Shown here one piece after another: positions 5,031 through 5,424 of a stretch of 5,424 nucleotides of DNA. The notes beneath the pieces are model-generated. The model was not told the DNA's origin, did not search any database, and worked only from the letters and a program-made list of their open reading frames with translations. Origin of the DNA: Methanobrevibacter sp. (lineage in GTDB: Archaea > Methanobacteriota > Methanobacteria > Methanobacteriales > Methanobacteriaceae); NCBI GenBank assembly GCA_017652345.1, contig JAGCBE010000098.1, positions 1-5,424 on the forward strand. Direction: 5' to 3'. The position numbers and the translations under genes were made by a program. Numbering within the stretch: position 1 is the first letter of the stretch; each line of letters opens with the position of its first letter.

Positions 5031-5424
5031 TTATCGGTTAGAAGATAAAACATAATTACTCATATCACATTGTAATTTCCAATATAGAGGTTTATTATTA
5101 CACACATCACAGACCAAACTACCAACCATTCAAGCCATCATTAAAGCATTGTGAGCTATTGCCTTTTCTGTGCAGGCAACCTCTTGAACTGTGTTGCTAT
5201 CCTCTGTGTAGCATTCCTCAAACCACCTATCTTTTTGGAAACCATAGAATGAGAAACATTGACTAATCCTTTTTACCATTCTCGTGTCAATTATTATCTG
5301 CCCATCATTACAGTCTTCAACAATTTGCTTTCTTGTTTCCAAGTTATCAAGAGCCAAGACAATTATATCATAGCCATTGATATTACTACTCCTATACTTT
5401 GATTTAACTATATCAATCTTTACT
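5031..5424 (-). CDS. ThiF/E1-like adenylyltransferase, C-terminal part (cut by window edge)
   Basis: The last 130 residues of a ThiF/MoeB/HesA-superfamily E1-like enzyme are present; the N-terminus, including the expected Gly-rich nucleotide-binding loop, lies beyond 5424. These enzymes adenylate the C-terminus of a ubiquitin-like or sulfur-carrier protein. The sequence shows DIIVLALDNLETR (codons about 5331-5369), the family's strand followed by D-N-x-x-x-R, then IIIDTRM, matching the IDxRM strand of mobile-element ThiF proteins. ACTEKAIAHNALMMAG follows; the Cys (codon 5172-5174) aligns with the catalytic-cysteine position of ThiF and MoeB. One UGA (5130-5132) lies in this conserved helix as MMA-G-MVGS, where Gly fits. 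A CDVC pair (5100-5111) could be a metal site or chance. With the standard code the protein would stop at 5130; reading on adds 33 residues to a TAA. The next gene starts 4 nt downstream. Family call is confident; the substrate is unknown. Confidence 0.85.

Noticed and set aside
1..5424. UGA read as Trp (code 4, Mycoplasma-like)
   Set aside because: UGG Trp codons are plentiful. Trp at the UGA sites would give S-W-T-D in the JAMM site and clusters such as WW and WNW in the 73-aa protein.
1..5424. A decayed region full of pseudogenes
   Set aside because: Ignoring UGA, the frames are intact from leader to UAA or UAG with tight, regular spacing. Decay would also bring UAA, UAG and frameshifts.
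3058..5424. A specific PRTRC, Bil or CBASS assignment for the E1/JAMM cassette
   Set aside because: Only the E1-like and JAMM proteins are recognisable. The diagnostic partners (ubiquitin-like protein, E2, CD-NTase, ParB-like) are not visible in the window.

Overview
The window reads as dense, one-directional (minus-strand) DNA from an organism or element that uses UGA as a sense codon. With the standard code almost every gene looks shattered. When UGA is read as glycine, twelve complete or nearly back-to-back genes and one gene cut by each window edge appear, all ending in UAA or UAG. I count about 55 in-frame UGA codons. They fall in glycine-like contexts (DG, NG, GG turns), while Trp is encoded throughout by UGG. 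The clearest case is the JAMM metalloprotease, where a UGA supplies the G of the active-site sequence S-G-T-D. This is genetic code 25, known from Absconditabacteria (SR1) and Gracilibacteria (BD1-5), so the host is probably one of these. The many short, mostly unknown, tightly packed genes suggest a phage or plasmid rather than a core chromosome; that part is inference.

Layout, in the direction of transcription (right to left). Positions 5424-2575 hold the first gene block: the C-terminal part of a ThiF/E1-like adenylyltransferase, an acidic Tyr-rich 176-aa protein, a 57-aa protein, a 413-aa JAB/JAMM-domain protein (a family that includes deubiquitinases), and a 152-aa unknown. The first three genes are separated by only 4 nt each. 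E1-like plus JAMM is the signature pairing of prokaryotic ubiquitin-like conjugation or sulfur-carrier systems. No obvious ubiquitin-like protein or E2 is visible, and one may lie beyond 5424.

Positions 2574-2263 form the only long non-coding gap. On the minus strand it carries three long hairpins, each followed by a T-run, plus two smaller hairpins whose loops are complementary over 9 nt. In all three long hairpins the imperfect pairs are almost all G-U on the minus strand and would be A-C mismatches on the plus strand, so the RNA is made from the minus strand.

Positions 2262-1 hold the second block: eight small genes (57 to about 122 aa) with no function I recognise. They are separated by 7-24 nt spacers that share an AT-rich leader ending in an A-rich run before ATG. 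There is no Shine-Dalgarno sequence of the AGGAGG type.

No tRNA, rRNA, CRISPR array, insertion sequence or convincing plus-strand gene was seen.
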